From Vitis vinifera (Eukaryota; Streptophyta; Magnoliopsida; Vitales; Vitaceae), in assembly GCF_030704535.1 (NCBI RefSeq), contig NC_081811.1, positions 361,501 through 425,500 on the forward strand: a stretch of DNA of 64,000 nucleotides, in the 5' to 3' direction. Every line of letters starts with the position of its first letter. Within the stretch, counting starts at the first letter, position 1. The notes beneath the pieces are model-generated. The model worked only from the letters and a program-made list of their open reading frames with translations. It was not told the DNA's origin and ran no database searches. The position numbers and the translations under genes are program-made. This document shows, one piece after another, positions 37,031 through 48,874 of the stretch.

Positions 37031-37469
37031 TCAAAGGTATCTTATTTCATACATTAAAAGTTTTTTAAAAAATAATATCATAAATTTACTAAACAATTTA
37101 TATATATTATTAAATAAAAAATAAAATTAATATAAAGAATTTTCTTATACTATTTTTTATACATAAATTTAAATATTTTAATAAAAAAAAGCTTCATTAA
37201 AAAAATTTAAATCAAAATTTTAGTGCTGAAATTTAAAATCGTGTGGTTATTACGGTTTTGACAATATTTTTTTAAAAATATTTAAAAAGTTTTACTCTAA
37301 AAAATAATTTATTTAGATAAAAATTTATCAAACCATTTCCAAATTTGATCTAAATTTTTTATAAAGAACTATAAAATTAAAATAAATTTTAATTGTAAAA
37401 TTATTCAGTTAATTTTGACTTGTTTTTTTTTTCAAATTCTTGAAATAATTTTTTCCTTTTCAAACGGGG

Positions 37470-37816
37470 GCTCCCTCTCTCTGTCTCCCTCTCCCTCCCT
37501 CTCAGCCACATTCGTTTCAGTCTCACCGTCGACGAATAGCATCCCTTGGAAGATAACCGTCTTAAGCCGGCGTGACACGTTAGGAAATATTCCTCTCCGT
37601 GGCCGGCTGAAAAGGTGACCGGTTGGAGATCAAAACCCTAGAACAACCAAAATCTCACTGAAGAACCTTACGAAAAACAAAAGCATCGTTGAGACTGCGA
37701 AAACAAGTTAGAGAATAAATTTTTTTATACTATGTACTTAAATTTGTTAATGTTACTGTGATAATCTGCCTCTGCAAATTGATTTTCAGTTTGGAATTTA
37801 CGTTTTCTAGGTTTAG
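37470..37816 (+). repeat. RPC8 leader region, copy 1 (related to 48590-48874)
   Basis: Shared blocks: TCAGTCTCACCGTCGACGA / TCAGTCTCTTCTCTCATTGTCGACGA, CCGGCG, GGTCGGAGAT-like, then AAACCCTAGAACAACCAAAA, and CTGCAA..TTGATTTTCAGTTTGG. This is the 5' leader and first intron of the Pol III subunit gene carried along with exon 1. Confidence 0.75.
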
Positions 37817-37927
37817 ATGTTCTTCCTCGGCTTAATTGAGCACACACTGCATTTGCATCCTTATCTTCCGGACTTTCCTCTCGATGAAGCCATCAAAGGA
37901 GAGCTTGAGAGTTTCTCCTTAGATAAG
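37817..37927 (+). pseudogene. RPC8/RPC25 (Pol III Rpb7-like subunit) relic, copy 1, exon 1 only
   Basis: ATG at 37817, 37 codons (MFFLGLIEHTLHLHPYLPDF, then PLDEAIKGELESFSLDK) and a donor GTGTGG. This is the N-terminal exon of the Rpb7-like subunit of RNA polymerase III, which with RPC9 forms the stalk used in initiation. Exon 2, present in copy 2 at 49079, is deleted: the intron sequence continues straight into DNA matching copy 2 at about 49340. The part carrying exons 4-6 is also absent, since sequence at 38990 jumps to the equivalent of 51050. No later exon was found. Clearly a pseudogene; the intact parent is not in this window. Confidence 0.8.
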
Positions 37928-38403
37928 GTGTGGAGATTGAGCATTGTCTTTGCGTTTTCATTTTGTTATTGTGATTTCAGAGCATCTGGGAGTAATTTTT
38001 GTATCTTATGCATCATGATGACAATGCATTCAAGTGAAAAGAAAAATGTTATTAGGATATGTAAGGCAAAATTTATCTGGATTTAAATGATTTTAATCAT
38101 TGCATTTGATCCAAATGAGTTTATCAATTGTGGTTTCTTCTCAGCCGCCCAATGCTCTCTTTAGAATTTTTTCATGCATGTGTTCTTATTTGTCACTAGT
38201 TACTCGGTTGAAAACTCCTTGATTTAGGCACCCATAAATTTCCTTACCAAATATCCAGATTAGAGATTTCTTAGATAATGCAAACTACTTGCTCATTTAA
38301 CATGGCACACACTCCAAATTCATGAGGAATCCTATCCTCGAAGGAAAATTTCTTTCATATCCTAGATTATGACTAACTGGCGGCAACCATGAAGACATGC
38401 AAT

Positions 38404-38560
38404 TTGCTATTTTTATGGCCGGTTATGGAAATCTGTTTCTTCCATCAGAGAGTTAGAAGCAGATTCAAAATTAGACCATACCATTTGCTATTTTTATGGC
38501 CGGTTATGGAAATCCCCTTTCTTCTACTGGAGAATTAGAAGCAACTTGAGTCCTCAAGTA
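38404..38560. repeat. Tandem ~80-bp duplication in RPC8 copy 1
   Basis: TTGCTATTTTTATGGCCGGT occurs at about 38403 and 38482 with similar following sequence. Copy 3 has one unit (60422). Confidence 0.7.
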
Positions 38561-39610
38561 CTATTGAATTCCTTTTTTGATGCTTGACTATGTCTAGAGT
38601 CATATTACCTATGGAATCACAGGTTATTATTCACCTTTCTCACTACTTTCTTTGCCTTTTCCTTGTCCTTGTCGGGCCTCCAACTGAATCATATTAGTCC
38701 TTTTCGCTAGTGCATTTTCTGCAGCTTTTGCCACACAGGATGAAAACAAAAAAGGCCTCAGGAATCAATGGTATTTCAATTGGAGCATGACATTATTGAG
38801 ATGAAAATGGTATGTACCAGTTGGCTGGTCAATTTACCAGACCTGGGAAATGCCGTTGAATCCTGTTGGCCCTCTATCTTCATATAGTCATTGTCTAGCT
38901 CTATCATAGAAGTGGCATGCTTGGTTCTCAAAGACAGGTTGCAAAATCAGCACTAGAGATTAAAGATTGTTTAAAAAAACTTACATGACTTGTGGCTTGT
39001 CTTTTAGATAGCTACCACCTGGCAAAATTCATATGAGCACATTGAAACAACATTGGCATCGTAAGGGCTAACAAAATAAAGTAAGTAGAATTTTACTAAA
39101 TGATATAGAATAAGCTCCCAAATGATCTTATTTTCCAGACAAATAACCTCTTATTTCTTGATTTTTTTCTACTATTGTGCTTGACTTCACAGTTAATGAT
39201 TAATGTTTTCTAATTTTATTAATTAATAATGCAGTGAGAATATTTTTTCAATAGGAGATTATTTATTTATTGATAAGTAAGCAAGAAGTTTTATAAATAA
39301 AACAACAAAAAACTATACAAATGTGCACAATAGGCATACAAGTTGTATCAAAAGGTTATGCCATAGAGGGGGAAAACAAAAAAAAAACTGTAAACTTCTA
39401 AGGAAAGAGCTGTTTGGTGACAGAATCGACTGCTCCTCACTTATAAAAATACATGTGTGTGTATTCTAGATAGTGACTAACACCCTGTTTGGAAACTGTT
39501 CTTGAAAACAGTTTTCTGTTTATTAGAAATAATCATAACTATTCTTTGAAATGAATTTATATTTCACACTTCTTAAGACTGTTGCTTGAATTTTAATGAT
39601 TATATGCACA

Positions 39611-40122
39611 GATTGTGGACTCACACTGTTAATGTGGATGGAACACTAAACACAGCAAGGCACATGCTAATTGCAGTTGGGAGGTGCCCCTTCATTCCAT
39701 AAATTCCTCTCAGTGGATATGCCATAGGTTCAGATGCTGCCCTTGATTTCCCTCATAACCTAAAAAAATTATGATACTTGGGGGTGAGTGCATCGCTATG
39801 GATTTTGCTGGTATCTTCAATGGTTTGACCGGCTCAGTCCATGTAAGGAACTGCATATGATGTTAGTATTTGTTTTTGCTATTTGCATGGGCAAGAGTGC
39901 CAAACTTGCATTTTCAATGTCTACAGGTCGGAGACTTTGTTGCAGAATAGATGTCTCTAAGAGGAATGGAGTTCCATACAGAAGGGCCTCCTCAGGCTAT
40001 TCTCAAATCAGCTGATAGTTCTGTGTCTTTAGAGAATGACAAAGGAATAGTTGAAGGTTACTCCTAGTCTCCTATATAATATTATCATGTTTGCAACAGG
40101 ACAGGGGTCTAATACAAAGGTC
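39611..40122 (+). pseudogene. Glutathione reductase pseudogene fragment
   Basis: Pieces of the central (FAD/NADPH-binding) part of plant glutathione reductase can be read in changing frames: [44 protein letters not shown], then [20 protein letters not shown] with a TAG just before it, [10 protein letters not shown], and MFATG...NTK. Intact GR has AEQMSLRG at the stop site. Several frameshifts and stops break the frame, and some spacing suggests retained introns. GR reduces glutathione disulfide with NADPH; this copy cannot make enzyme. It sits inside the RPC8 copy 1 block. Confidence 0.75.
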
Positions 40123-40399
40123 GATTTTTGTACGACTTCTACTTGGTATAGCCTTTTTCTTTTCTTGATATTCCAATCAAAGCAACATTAGGTGTGTTTC
40201 CATTTTGTTCTCTTAATGTCAAAAGACGGAATCACACTTCATAACTTCCTGTGATGCCTTGATTGGTAAGTATTCAAAATATGCTTGTACCGTGTACGAC
40301 TCATAATCTTTCTTTTGAGAACTAATTCTACACTTGAAAAGTAACGGATGTGCCAATTCTGATTGGTTACATGAACTAGAAATGCATTGCGGTAAGAGT

Positions 40400-43300
40400 A
40401 TTTGATTCGCTTACCAGCACAGCGTGTGCTGCGTGCTTGTGAGCCTTCCCACTCCAATGTATATGAGCTCACTGTAACAACCAAATGTGGTTCTGCCTTT
40501 TGTAATTGACAATATCTCAATCTATCAAAGACTTCCACAGAAAATTAAATAACTATTTCATACTTGCATGTTACTTAGCACTCCCTTCTATGGCCATTTA
40601 TTTGAGAGTTTTGTTTCTTAATTTAGATGTGACTTTTCAAGAGAGCGTATTCTACACTTATTTTTGCTCTTACCTAATTAAGAAAACCAGGGCTTTTTTG
40701 GTCTTTCTCTCCTTGTTAAAATGAATAACATGTGTACATAGATGGTCATGGTTCTCAATGAAAAGTGATTGAGAGTTGCGAAGAACAATGTATGTTTGTG
40801 TAGTCTGTCTTTTCTTATAAGTTTCAAGAAGGAATATCCTGCACACTTGTTTAGGAGAAGTTGAGCAATGTATCTATTTATCATTTAAAGCAACATGTAG
40901 AGCATTCATCTATCTACCTAGGGGTTTAGCCCTGTATACATTTAAAATAATTCATTTATTATCTCATCTTCCTTTTACTATGGCACTAGTTATATTAATG
41001 GGCTTGTGTCCAAACTCCAGTTGTTCTGCCAAGGGTGCATATGCATGTGCTAGACAACCTATACCATATAACAACCCAACTTCAGTTGTCCTCTCAATTC
41101 AACTGATGTTGAATTATTGAACTTTCACAAAGAAACTCACTAGAGTTTTCATAATTTCTTTGGAAATGTCACCATATTTTGGTGTTGGTTTTTTATATCT
41201 CTGATGCAGCAAGACTATGAAGATGGTTTGAGGGAGCTTTAGAGTCAGTTGTCGAAGTGAATTTCCTTGCATGAATTGCAAAGTAATATTCTTAATGTGG
41301 GTGCTAAAGCGATGGCTGGTAATAATGCACAACCTAGCTGCCAAACACCTTTGACCATAGGAAGCATTATGTCAGGAAGTGGTTAGAAAGACATTCCTAG
41401 GGACACACCAAAAGGGTTGGTTTTCCTTTGATGAATGAGAAGTGTATTAGAGGAGATAACGTGATCCTGCAGCAAAGTTATTGTGTTGACAACTACAACA
41501 TGGTGGTTAGTTTTCTTTTGATGAAATTGTGGTTATGCTAAAGAGAGTGAACACAATGTACTTGGAAACTCTTTGGACATTGATTTTTAGCTAACATTGG
41601 GTCACTTCTCTCTATAAGATGGCTTGTCAAATTGCATCATGATCAAATCCTATTTCATGGTGAAGGTTGTGGGGAATCTTATTTGACAATTTGTTAGTGT
41701 TCCTAAACTCTGGATTAAATGATTAATGGCATTCTTCTTACTGGAAAATTTTCCGAATGTACATATGTATTCTGATATCTAACTGTTATATAAAAGGAAG
41801 GGCGATTCCAACTATAACATTTTATGCTTCTAAGAATCATTTTCTTTTTCTCTATTCTTGACTGATTGTAGAAGCACATTGGAAGTTGGTTGCCAAACTT
41901 ACACAAAATTTTAAGCATTTATGCACCCCTGTAGTGTGGCACCACTTTAATATCTGTGTTTTTAACTTGACCAAGTAAAACTGGATCTTGCTGACAAAAA
42001 CAATAAATGGATTTAATTTAGACTTTTCCCCCCTAAAATATGGATGAGATTCAGGTATTACTTAATGGATTTGAATTCTATGGACTTATGATGAATTCAA
42101 GTATTTGTTGAATCTTTTGATTTTATTTCCTATTTTAGGTCCTTTTTGAAAATGGTTGGGGCTGATTATGGCATAGTGGTTGCTACAAACATGAAAGGTG
42201 CTACAGTGCCTCACTGAGGTGAATCAAAGTTGTCCCCTGGGGAATGGTTGGTGAGTTAATTGTTTCATGATCTAGTAAGAGATTGTTTTAGAAAACTGAA
42301 CATAATAAGCATTAGACTCATTTGGTGGTTGTTGAGTATGTGAACTATTACTTCAACAGGTGGGCTTTGTCACTGGTTGTCAGGCCCCTCCACCATAGAT
42401 CTTGCATGGAAAATCAAAGCTGTTTGATGGAGCATGTCAGACCTATTTTACTGACATGTTGATTGGAAATGGATTCTTCCAGGTTAACATAAGCAAAGCA
42501 TTTGTTTTTATCATACACACACACATACACTTTATCCTGACTGCACTTGTTACAGTTTGTCAATATTAATTTGCATCAAAGGTAGTTTTTGGGCCCACCG
42601 TTTGTCATTTGGTCAGGTGGATCATGGATAAAAGTAATGGGTCAAATTTCTCAACAGGCCTAAAAGCTATGAATCCACATGGAAAGGTCACTCTCTTTTT
42701 CCCTCCCAAATGATTACTTATGTTGTTCTTACGGTTTTATGATAGAAATTTAAGTTGTATTTCTGTGGTGCCACTAGTTTTGCAAATATGCATAAATGTA
42801 AACTGCCTATGAAGTTTAAAAGAGTTTTCATTTGCATTCTGTTGTTTGCAACATTCATCGACTAGTTTTAAAACTTCATATGTTCTATTATTCATCTATT
42901 TAACATAGAATGGAATAAGTAGAGTTGCCACTCTTAGTAGTCCATAATCGAACACAATGATTGTATAAAAGGAAAAAAGGGCTTGTTTCTGTCTCATACC
43001 TGAAGGGTATGATTTTTAGTTGCAGCAACCTTGCTGGTTTAGTGTGGGCTTCAAGCAGTAACTCAATTTTTGTCACCTTTTTAGTCACAGGACCCAACAA
43101 AATATTGGGCTTTAATCATTACATCTTTAGCAATAAAAGATCACAATAATCATTTGATCTGGGGACCTGGGAATGAGACCTTCATAGCATAGACCTTTAA
43201 GGGGTTATTTCCTAGTGCAATGATGACACTTCATTCATTTGGACAATCTAACATATGAATAAAAATGGCAACTTATTATATATATGTATTGTCTCATAAA

Positions 43301-44650
43301 AATTTCCAAAATATTTTCCTTATTGGAATAGGATTAATGGCCATATAGTTAGGGTGTTGCAGAAATGCTAATTCTCTTCTTTTTTTTCCTCGTTTTCTAA
43401 TGAAGCTGCATTTTTTTAATTAAAAAGGGCCCATCTATTTTCTTCCAAATATTCTAGTGAATGGCTGCAAAATGTCTGTGCCTGGCTCCACCCTCGTGAA
43501 GGAATTTGAATGCCCATGCCTTTTTAATGGTTTTGTTCAATTGAGTTCTTTACAAATTCAGATAGCAAAACTTTATTTATTTGTCATATAGTCCTTTGTT
43601 TTCTTTTTTCAATTACCATATCTTTCAAAGTGGAAACTGAAATAGTCCTTTTATGTGGGTTGAAGAGAATGGGAAAGGTATTGTCAAATGGTTGGCTTGA
43701 TGAAATAATATTATGAAGAAAGAAAGAGGCTTAGAGATCATTGATGCATTGGTGAGGTAGATATCTGTAAATTAAGTTGACTATCTGTAAAAAAATTAAG
43801 ACTGCATCTGATTGTACCGCAATTGAATTTTTGCAGAATTCCAATTCCATGGCAGTCAGAAATGTTGCTTTATATGTGGAATTGTTTTGGTGGACTTGAA
43901 GCATTGGAAACAAGGGTACAAACATAGTTTTAAAAGGCCCAAGGCACACCAAGGTGCAAAGTCCTCCTAGAGCTTGATGCACATAAGGTACGGGCTTTAG
44001 TGAAGTGAGCCACGACCTATTTTCTGTCACTAAAAACATAAGAGTTTATTCAGTTGTCAGCAAACTTCTTGGGTTAGACCCACTCAAAGAGAGGTTAACT
44101 GAAAATTTTAATAAATTAATGAACATGAGTAAACCACTAGCTATTGGGAGATGAATGCAATATTCAATCTTAAGCATTTATGTATTACTACAGCATTTGG
44201 GAGATAAATTATTTGTCCTTGACAAGTTTTGCAGTATTAGTGAATGGAGCGTGACCTGAAAGGGAAGACATGATATGGAGAAACAATATGAAGACAATTT
44301 CTTGAAGAGGAACCCAGTCATGGAAATGTTAATAGAAGGTCAGAAGAATCTTGATTGGAAAGGATTTTATATCTAAATATCAAGAAAGCATTAAGTTACA
44401 CCTTCAGGATAACTTTTTCTTTTAAGGCAAGCAAATATGTTAGGTAGTGCCAATAAAAGAAAAATGGGTTGCACCCTATACACACAGTTGAAACAATCTT
44501 CTTTGGAACCCTCAAGTTTCAAAACAAAACAAGGAAAAAAGAGGAGTGTTGAAAAAAAGGAAAGGTAGGTTCCAAACTTGGGACACGTGCTTAAGCTAAC
44601 TATCATTTTAAACCTCATAAGTTTTTCCTTTTTTAATAAGCCAGATGAAG
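40400..44650. other. Long stretch without a supported gene
   Basis: Contains exon-like readings I cannot assign (for example 41200-41340 and 42140-42250, where short stop-free stretches such as GADYGIVVATNMKGATVP occur) and, at about 43925-44030, a sequence of the AAGGCACACCAAGG type seen in plant repeats. No coherent gene model could be built. Confidence 0.35.
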
Positions 44651-44654
44651 GGGA

Positions 44655-44985
44655 GAATAATGATTAATGTTTTCTAATTTTATTAATTGATAATGCAGTG
44701 AGAATATTTTTTCAATAGGAGATTACTTATTTATTGATAAGTAAGCAATAGGACTTTGTTGCAGAATAGATGTCTCTAAGAGGAATGGAGTTCCATACAG
44801 AAGGGCCTCCTCAGCCTATTCTCAAATCAGCTGATAGTTCTCTGTCTTTAGAAAGTATTCAAAATATGCTTGTACCATGTACGAGTCATAATCTTTCTTT
44901 TGAGAACTAATTCTACACTTGAAAAGTAATGGATGTGCCAATTCTGATTGGTTACACGAACTTGAAATGCACTGCAGGACTTAGG
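44655..44985 (+). repeat. Compact rearranged copy of 39195-40395, including a glutathione reductase piece
   Basis: Three non-adjacent parts of the earlier region are joined here: AATGATTAATGTTTTCTAAT... (from about 39197), then GACTTTGTTGCAGAATAGAT...(from about 39931) through the [12 protein letters not shown] coding piece, then AAGTATTCAAAATATGCTTG (from about 40267). The same TAG precedes MSLRG in both copies, so this copy derives from the already broken gene or a shared broken ancestor. Confidence 0.8.
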
Positions 44986-44999
44986 ATTGTAGACAGTTG

Positions 45000-46090
45000 G
45001 AGTAAAAATATTAAGGGGAAAAAAAAAAAAATACATAAAAATATTAAATATAATTAAATTTAGTAAAAAATTTTGCATATTTTTAAATCATTTAATCTTT
45101 ATATTATAAGATTGAACAAGTGAAATGATTTTGAAGTAAGATGTAAAAATAATTTATTAATTTTATTTTTTTTCTCAATATAAAAATGATGTGGTACCGA
45201 AACTTCCCCTGCATGATATTTTCTAGCATTAAATATTAACATTTTTAAACCTTGGTTTTGCTCAACTTGGTCAATTTGACAGTCCGCTGTGTTTTCCCAG
45301 CGACCTACTGGAAGGTGGTCTTGTGTGGAGCAGGTGAAATTGGTCGTGATGAGGAGAAATTATACGGAAACGTGCAGGTAGGTTAGGAAGAATTATTTTG
45401 GAGCATTGAATATGTTACGTGGGATCTGCCATTCATTTTAACAGGTTTTATTTAATTTTGTATTGTAGTTTTTACAGGTGTCAATATCCCATTAGACAAT
45501 ATGTGGAGGTATGTGGCACTGACCATGGTTTGACCTTTACGATTATTATTTGGTAGGGCTGTACAAGAGAATGGAGACATTAAAGCGAACGTGAAGCCCC
45601 CATGTTAGTCAAAACGCGTGGGACCTCTTTGTCGCGCGTGTTGCGTAATGCATGGAATGTCACACTGGGTTGGTGAACTTCTATTTGGTCTCTGAGATCA
45701 GTAGATTGCATCATTTGTTAAACCTTACATGCCTTTGGATATATTTTTTATTATTTGCCTTTCTTTGTGTTTAAGCTCCTAAAAGTTGGATAGGGGCTAT
45801 TGCTATGAAGTTGTCTCTTAACTGCACCGCTGAGTTCCTTTTTGAAAATAAAAGAAAAATAGAAGTATTGAAAAATTGAAAAAAAAAAACAAACAAACAA
45901 AACAAAATTTGTTCATTTAATAATAATAAAATTATACGAAGTTCCTCTCTAAATAAAGGTTCATCTCTTCAAGCCCAGTTACCATATTATTATTATATTT
46001 TTCTAGGGGCCATTGTGAAGCCTGTGGCACTCTCTTTAAACAATGGGGAAGGAACTGAACCTTTTGAAAATGGCATTTCACTGAACTCCG
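45000..46090. other. Intergenic DNA, nothing recognised
   Basis: AT-rich with a less AT-rich island at 45270-45430. No ORF or repeat that I can name. Confidence 0.4.
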
Positions 46091-46252
46091 AATGACTTAC
46101 ATTTTAGCATCCGAGATCAATATGAGAGAGAGGGAGAGGGAGAGGGAACTCTGAATGACTTTCAGTATATTAGCATAAGAGAGAGAAAGAGAGGTAGGGA
46201 AGGTGATTATTTCATCATCGACATCTTTTCTCTCCTCATCCTTTAAAGACTT

Positions 46253-46416
46253 TTGGACATTTGGTTTGGACTCCAACAAGTGAGAACACCAGGGAAGAAT
46301 AGGACAAATAATCCTCAGACTTTTGGGGCTAGGATTTGGCCTCCAACAAGTGAGAACACCAGGGAAGAATAGGACAAATAATCCTCAAGACTTTTGGGGC
46401 TAGGATTGGGCCTCCA
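46253..46416. repeat. Tandem ~73-bp repeat (two full units plus partial)
   Basis: Units share CTCCAACAAGTGAGAACACC, AGGGAAGAATAGGACAAATA, ATCCTC and GACTTTTGGGGCTAGGATT. It lies 550-710 bases upstream of peptide gene 4. Confidence 0.85.
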
Positions 46417-46860
46417 AGTGGTTTATGATGTGTCCTTTTATAACATAATAGTTCCCTAGTGGTTTGGCCTCTCAATTTGGTCGAGGCCTTTGTTGTATGT
46501 TACTTTTGACTATTTATACCTCCTCCCCTCATTTTTGTTGATCCATGTGGATTAATTGAATTAATTAATCCATGATATGGATACGGTATCCACTGAATCT
46601 CACACCCTATTGTGGCACTTGGATGTCTTATGAAAGTCCATGAAATTTCTAGTTTGAACACATCTTTGTCTGTATTATGATTATGATATCGAAAAGTCCA
46701 TGAATTTTCTAGTTTGAGGGGATCTTTGTGTGGGCAGGGAGCCCAGTTTATTCTTTATTCCTCATTCCACTTTTTCTTCTTTTACCTTTTCTTGCCACAA
46801 GTAGATTGCCCCACCAAACACCATTCCCATGAAAACGAAACAAACACTCGAATCCAGCTC

Positions 46861-46881
46861 TACCCAAAGTTCCCAAACATT
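46861..46881 (+). promoter_or_regulatory. Motif TACCCAAAGTTCCCAAACAT shared by peptide genes 4 and 5
   Basis: Also present as TACCCAAAGCTCCCAAACAT at 58138 and TACCCAAAGCTCCCGAACAC at 58174. It lies about 85-160 bases before the ATGs. A TATA-like TTAATAAAAG follows at 46904. Confidence 0.4.
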
Positions 46882-46963
46882 TCCCCTAGACCAACTGATT
46901 TGCTTAATAAAAGCCCGTCGCCCCCTGCTATCCCCTCCACCATCACTCATTTTGATAAACACG

Positions 46964-47314
46964 ATGAAGTCGTTTAAGGAAGTGCACATCCGGCCCCTCT
47001 TCTCAATCTCTGTCTGTCTCTTGTTCATCCTCACAACAACTCTTGTGGCGTCTGCTAGAGTTCAAAGCAGCCTTAAGGACACTGGTGTAAGGACAAGTGG
47101 TCCCGTCCCTCCCTCTGCCGCTTCTTCCTGCACCCATATAGGTGGCCACAATGGACGTGACCATCCCCCATGCCACTCATCCCCTCATCAGGACGCTGTT
47201 TCAATGGCAAAAGCAGCGGCCCCTCCTCCTCCTCCTCCTACCGCTTCTTCATGTACTCGTGTAGATGGCGGCAATGGAAGTGATCGCCCATGCCCCCCAT
47301 CCACTCATCACTGA
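46964..47314 (+). CDS. Secreted peptide precursor 4, CTNIP/SCREW-like, two modules (116 aa)
   Basis: Intronless, 116 residues. The signal peptide (MKSFKEVHIRPLFSISVCLL, then FILTTTLVASA) and spacer RVQSSLKDTGVRTS are followed by module 1, GPVPPSAASSCTHIGGHN (46-63, Cys56 and Cys70). A linker SSPHQDAVSMAKA leads to module 2, in which the usual VPPS has become a run of six prolines followed by TASSCTRVDGGN (Cys97, Cys110) and CPPSTHH. The linker HQDAVxMxKA is the same as between modules in gene 5, so the internal duplication predates the split of 4 and 5 or was exchanged between them. The ATG was chosen by paralogue alignment, and a TATA-like site lies 60 bases upstream. Module 2 has lost the VPPS core and may be inactive or changed in specificity. 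Confidence 0.75.
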   Translation: MKSFKEVHIRPLFSISVCLLFILTTTLVASARVQSSLKDTGVRTSGPVPPSAASSCTHIGGHNGRDHPPCHSSPHQDAVSMAKAAAPPPPPPTASSCTRVDGGNGSDRPCPPSTHH

Positions 47315-47376
47315 TGCCGATGTCCATGCGCTTCTCTTCTGTCTTTAGTGATTATGATATTGTGGGTCGTTTCCTC

Positions 47377-47437
47377 TTTCAACAACAATGCTATTTTTAA
47401 TTTTACGCTAATCATATCGTAAGATTGCCAACTGGTT
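47377..47437 (+). promoter_or_regulatory. Conserved 3' UTR block after peptide gene 4
   Basis: TTTCAACAACAATGCTAT, then TTTTACGCTAATCATAT and TAAGATTGCCAACTGGTT, matching the blocks after genes 1 and 5. Confidence 0.6.
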
Positions 47438-48364
47438 GTCTGGTTTTACTTTCTTTTTCTGTAATTATTATCATTAGTATTATTACTTCCTCTTTGTTAT
47501 GCAAAGGAGTTGGCGAGTGATTTAACGCACGTGCCATTAAAAAATTGTTCGTGTGTGTATATCATTTAGCCCATGTGTACAAAATTTTCCTTGGTTTTTC
47601 CTCTGCTGATGTCTGCTTTTACCCATTTGGAGCTAATTGAGGTTTCGCCCTCTTTTCCTTTTCCTTTCTTTTCCCAGAAAAGTAGAGAGAAAAACACCTC
47701 TGAATCAATAAAATAAAATAAAATTTGAAGAGGAATGCAAGACAGACAAAAATTAAAATAAGATATAAAATAAATTTAAAACCAATATATTAATGTGTTT
47801 TTAAAAATGAAATGTGTAACATAATTCAAAGTCATGAAATGTGTAAAAGAAGTATTAATGCAAAGATGTGGGATTGTGAGAACAATTTAGGTAGGAGGTA
47901 AATATAAATGTTTTCAAAAATTACAAAAATTAAATTAAAAATTAGTAGTGATTATAGAAAATATTTTTAATATTAAAAATATTAAAACGATTTTTGAAAT
48001 TATTGTAAAATGTAGTCTAAAATTAATTGAACAAAATCTAAAGCAGGTAATACGCATCTTTAATCAAGTCCTTTCTTCTTTTGTATATATAATGGATAAG
48101 TATTCTTCATCAAATTTTGTTTATGAGGTATATAGTTGTCATCTAAATGGTTGGGGGTTGTTATATTACCCCCTTGATTCGAAGGGAATCATACGGTTAG
48201 TGGGATTTTTTTTTTTTTGTTTTTTCTAAAGGTGGGTTGATGATGCCCCATTCACCCCATCTGTATATCTAAACAGACCTTAAATTCACTTATTAGTATA
48301 TTCAATTTCAAATTTTCCTATTTTATTGGAGAAAGCCAAGTGGCCGAGGCTGTTTTTGTTAACA

Positions 48365-48600
48365 TTAGGGTGAAGGCCTCGAAAAATCGGGATTTATCGA
48401 AAAAACCCTGGAATGTCGCGGAAAATTCCAAAATATCGGCGAAAGTTAACAAAAATCAGCAAATTAGCTTTGCGAAATATCTCCGAAAATTGGGCGAAAT
48501 TTCTCCAATCATTCAGCGAAATTTATATGAAATGTCTGGCCGAAATTTCTCCGATATTTCCACGAATTCCACGATATTTCCCCAAATTTCCATCCATGCA
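48365..48600. repeat. Minisatellite of CGAAATTTCTCCGATATTTCC type
   Basis: Degenerate short units (about 12-24 bp) around GAAATTTCTCC, GATATTTCC and CGAAAATTGGGCGAAATT. Not coding despite open frames. It lies directly before the RPC8 leader of copy 2. Confidence 0.6.
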
Positions 48601-48874
48601 CACACGGTTCTTTTCAGTCTCTTCTCTCATTGTCGACGAGTAGCAAGCATTCGAGGACAACCATCTCATGCCGGCGCGGCAGTTAGGGAAATATTTCTAT
48701 CGCTGATCGGCGGCAGCGATCACCGGTCGGAGATTAAAACCCTAGAACAACCAAAATCTCATTTATGAAACCATTTGTACTTTTAACTTTAACTGGCTCA
48801 AATTTATGTGATAATCTGCGTCTGCAATTGATTCATTTGATTTTCAGTTTGGAATTTACTTTTCCTAGGTTTAC

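Noticed and set aside
40239..45078. Two minus-strand ORFs sharing [14 protein letters not shown]
   Set aside because: The similarity is explained by the DNA duplication of 39195-40395 at 44655-44985; the frames have no signature and differ in their remaining parts.
48340..48768. 142-codon ORF
   Set aside because: Reads through a minisatellite and the RPC8 leader; no family.
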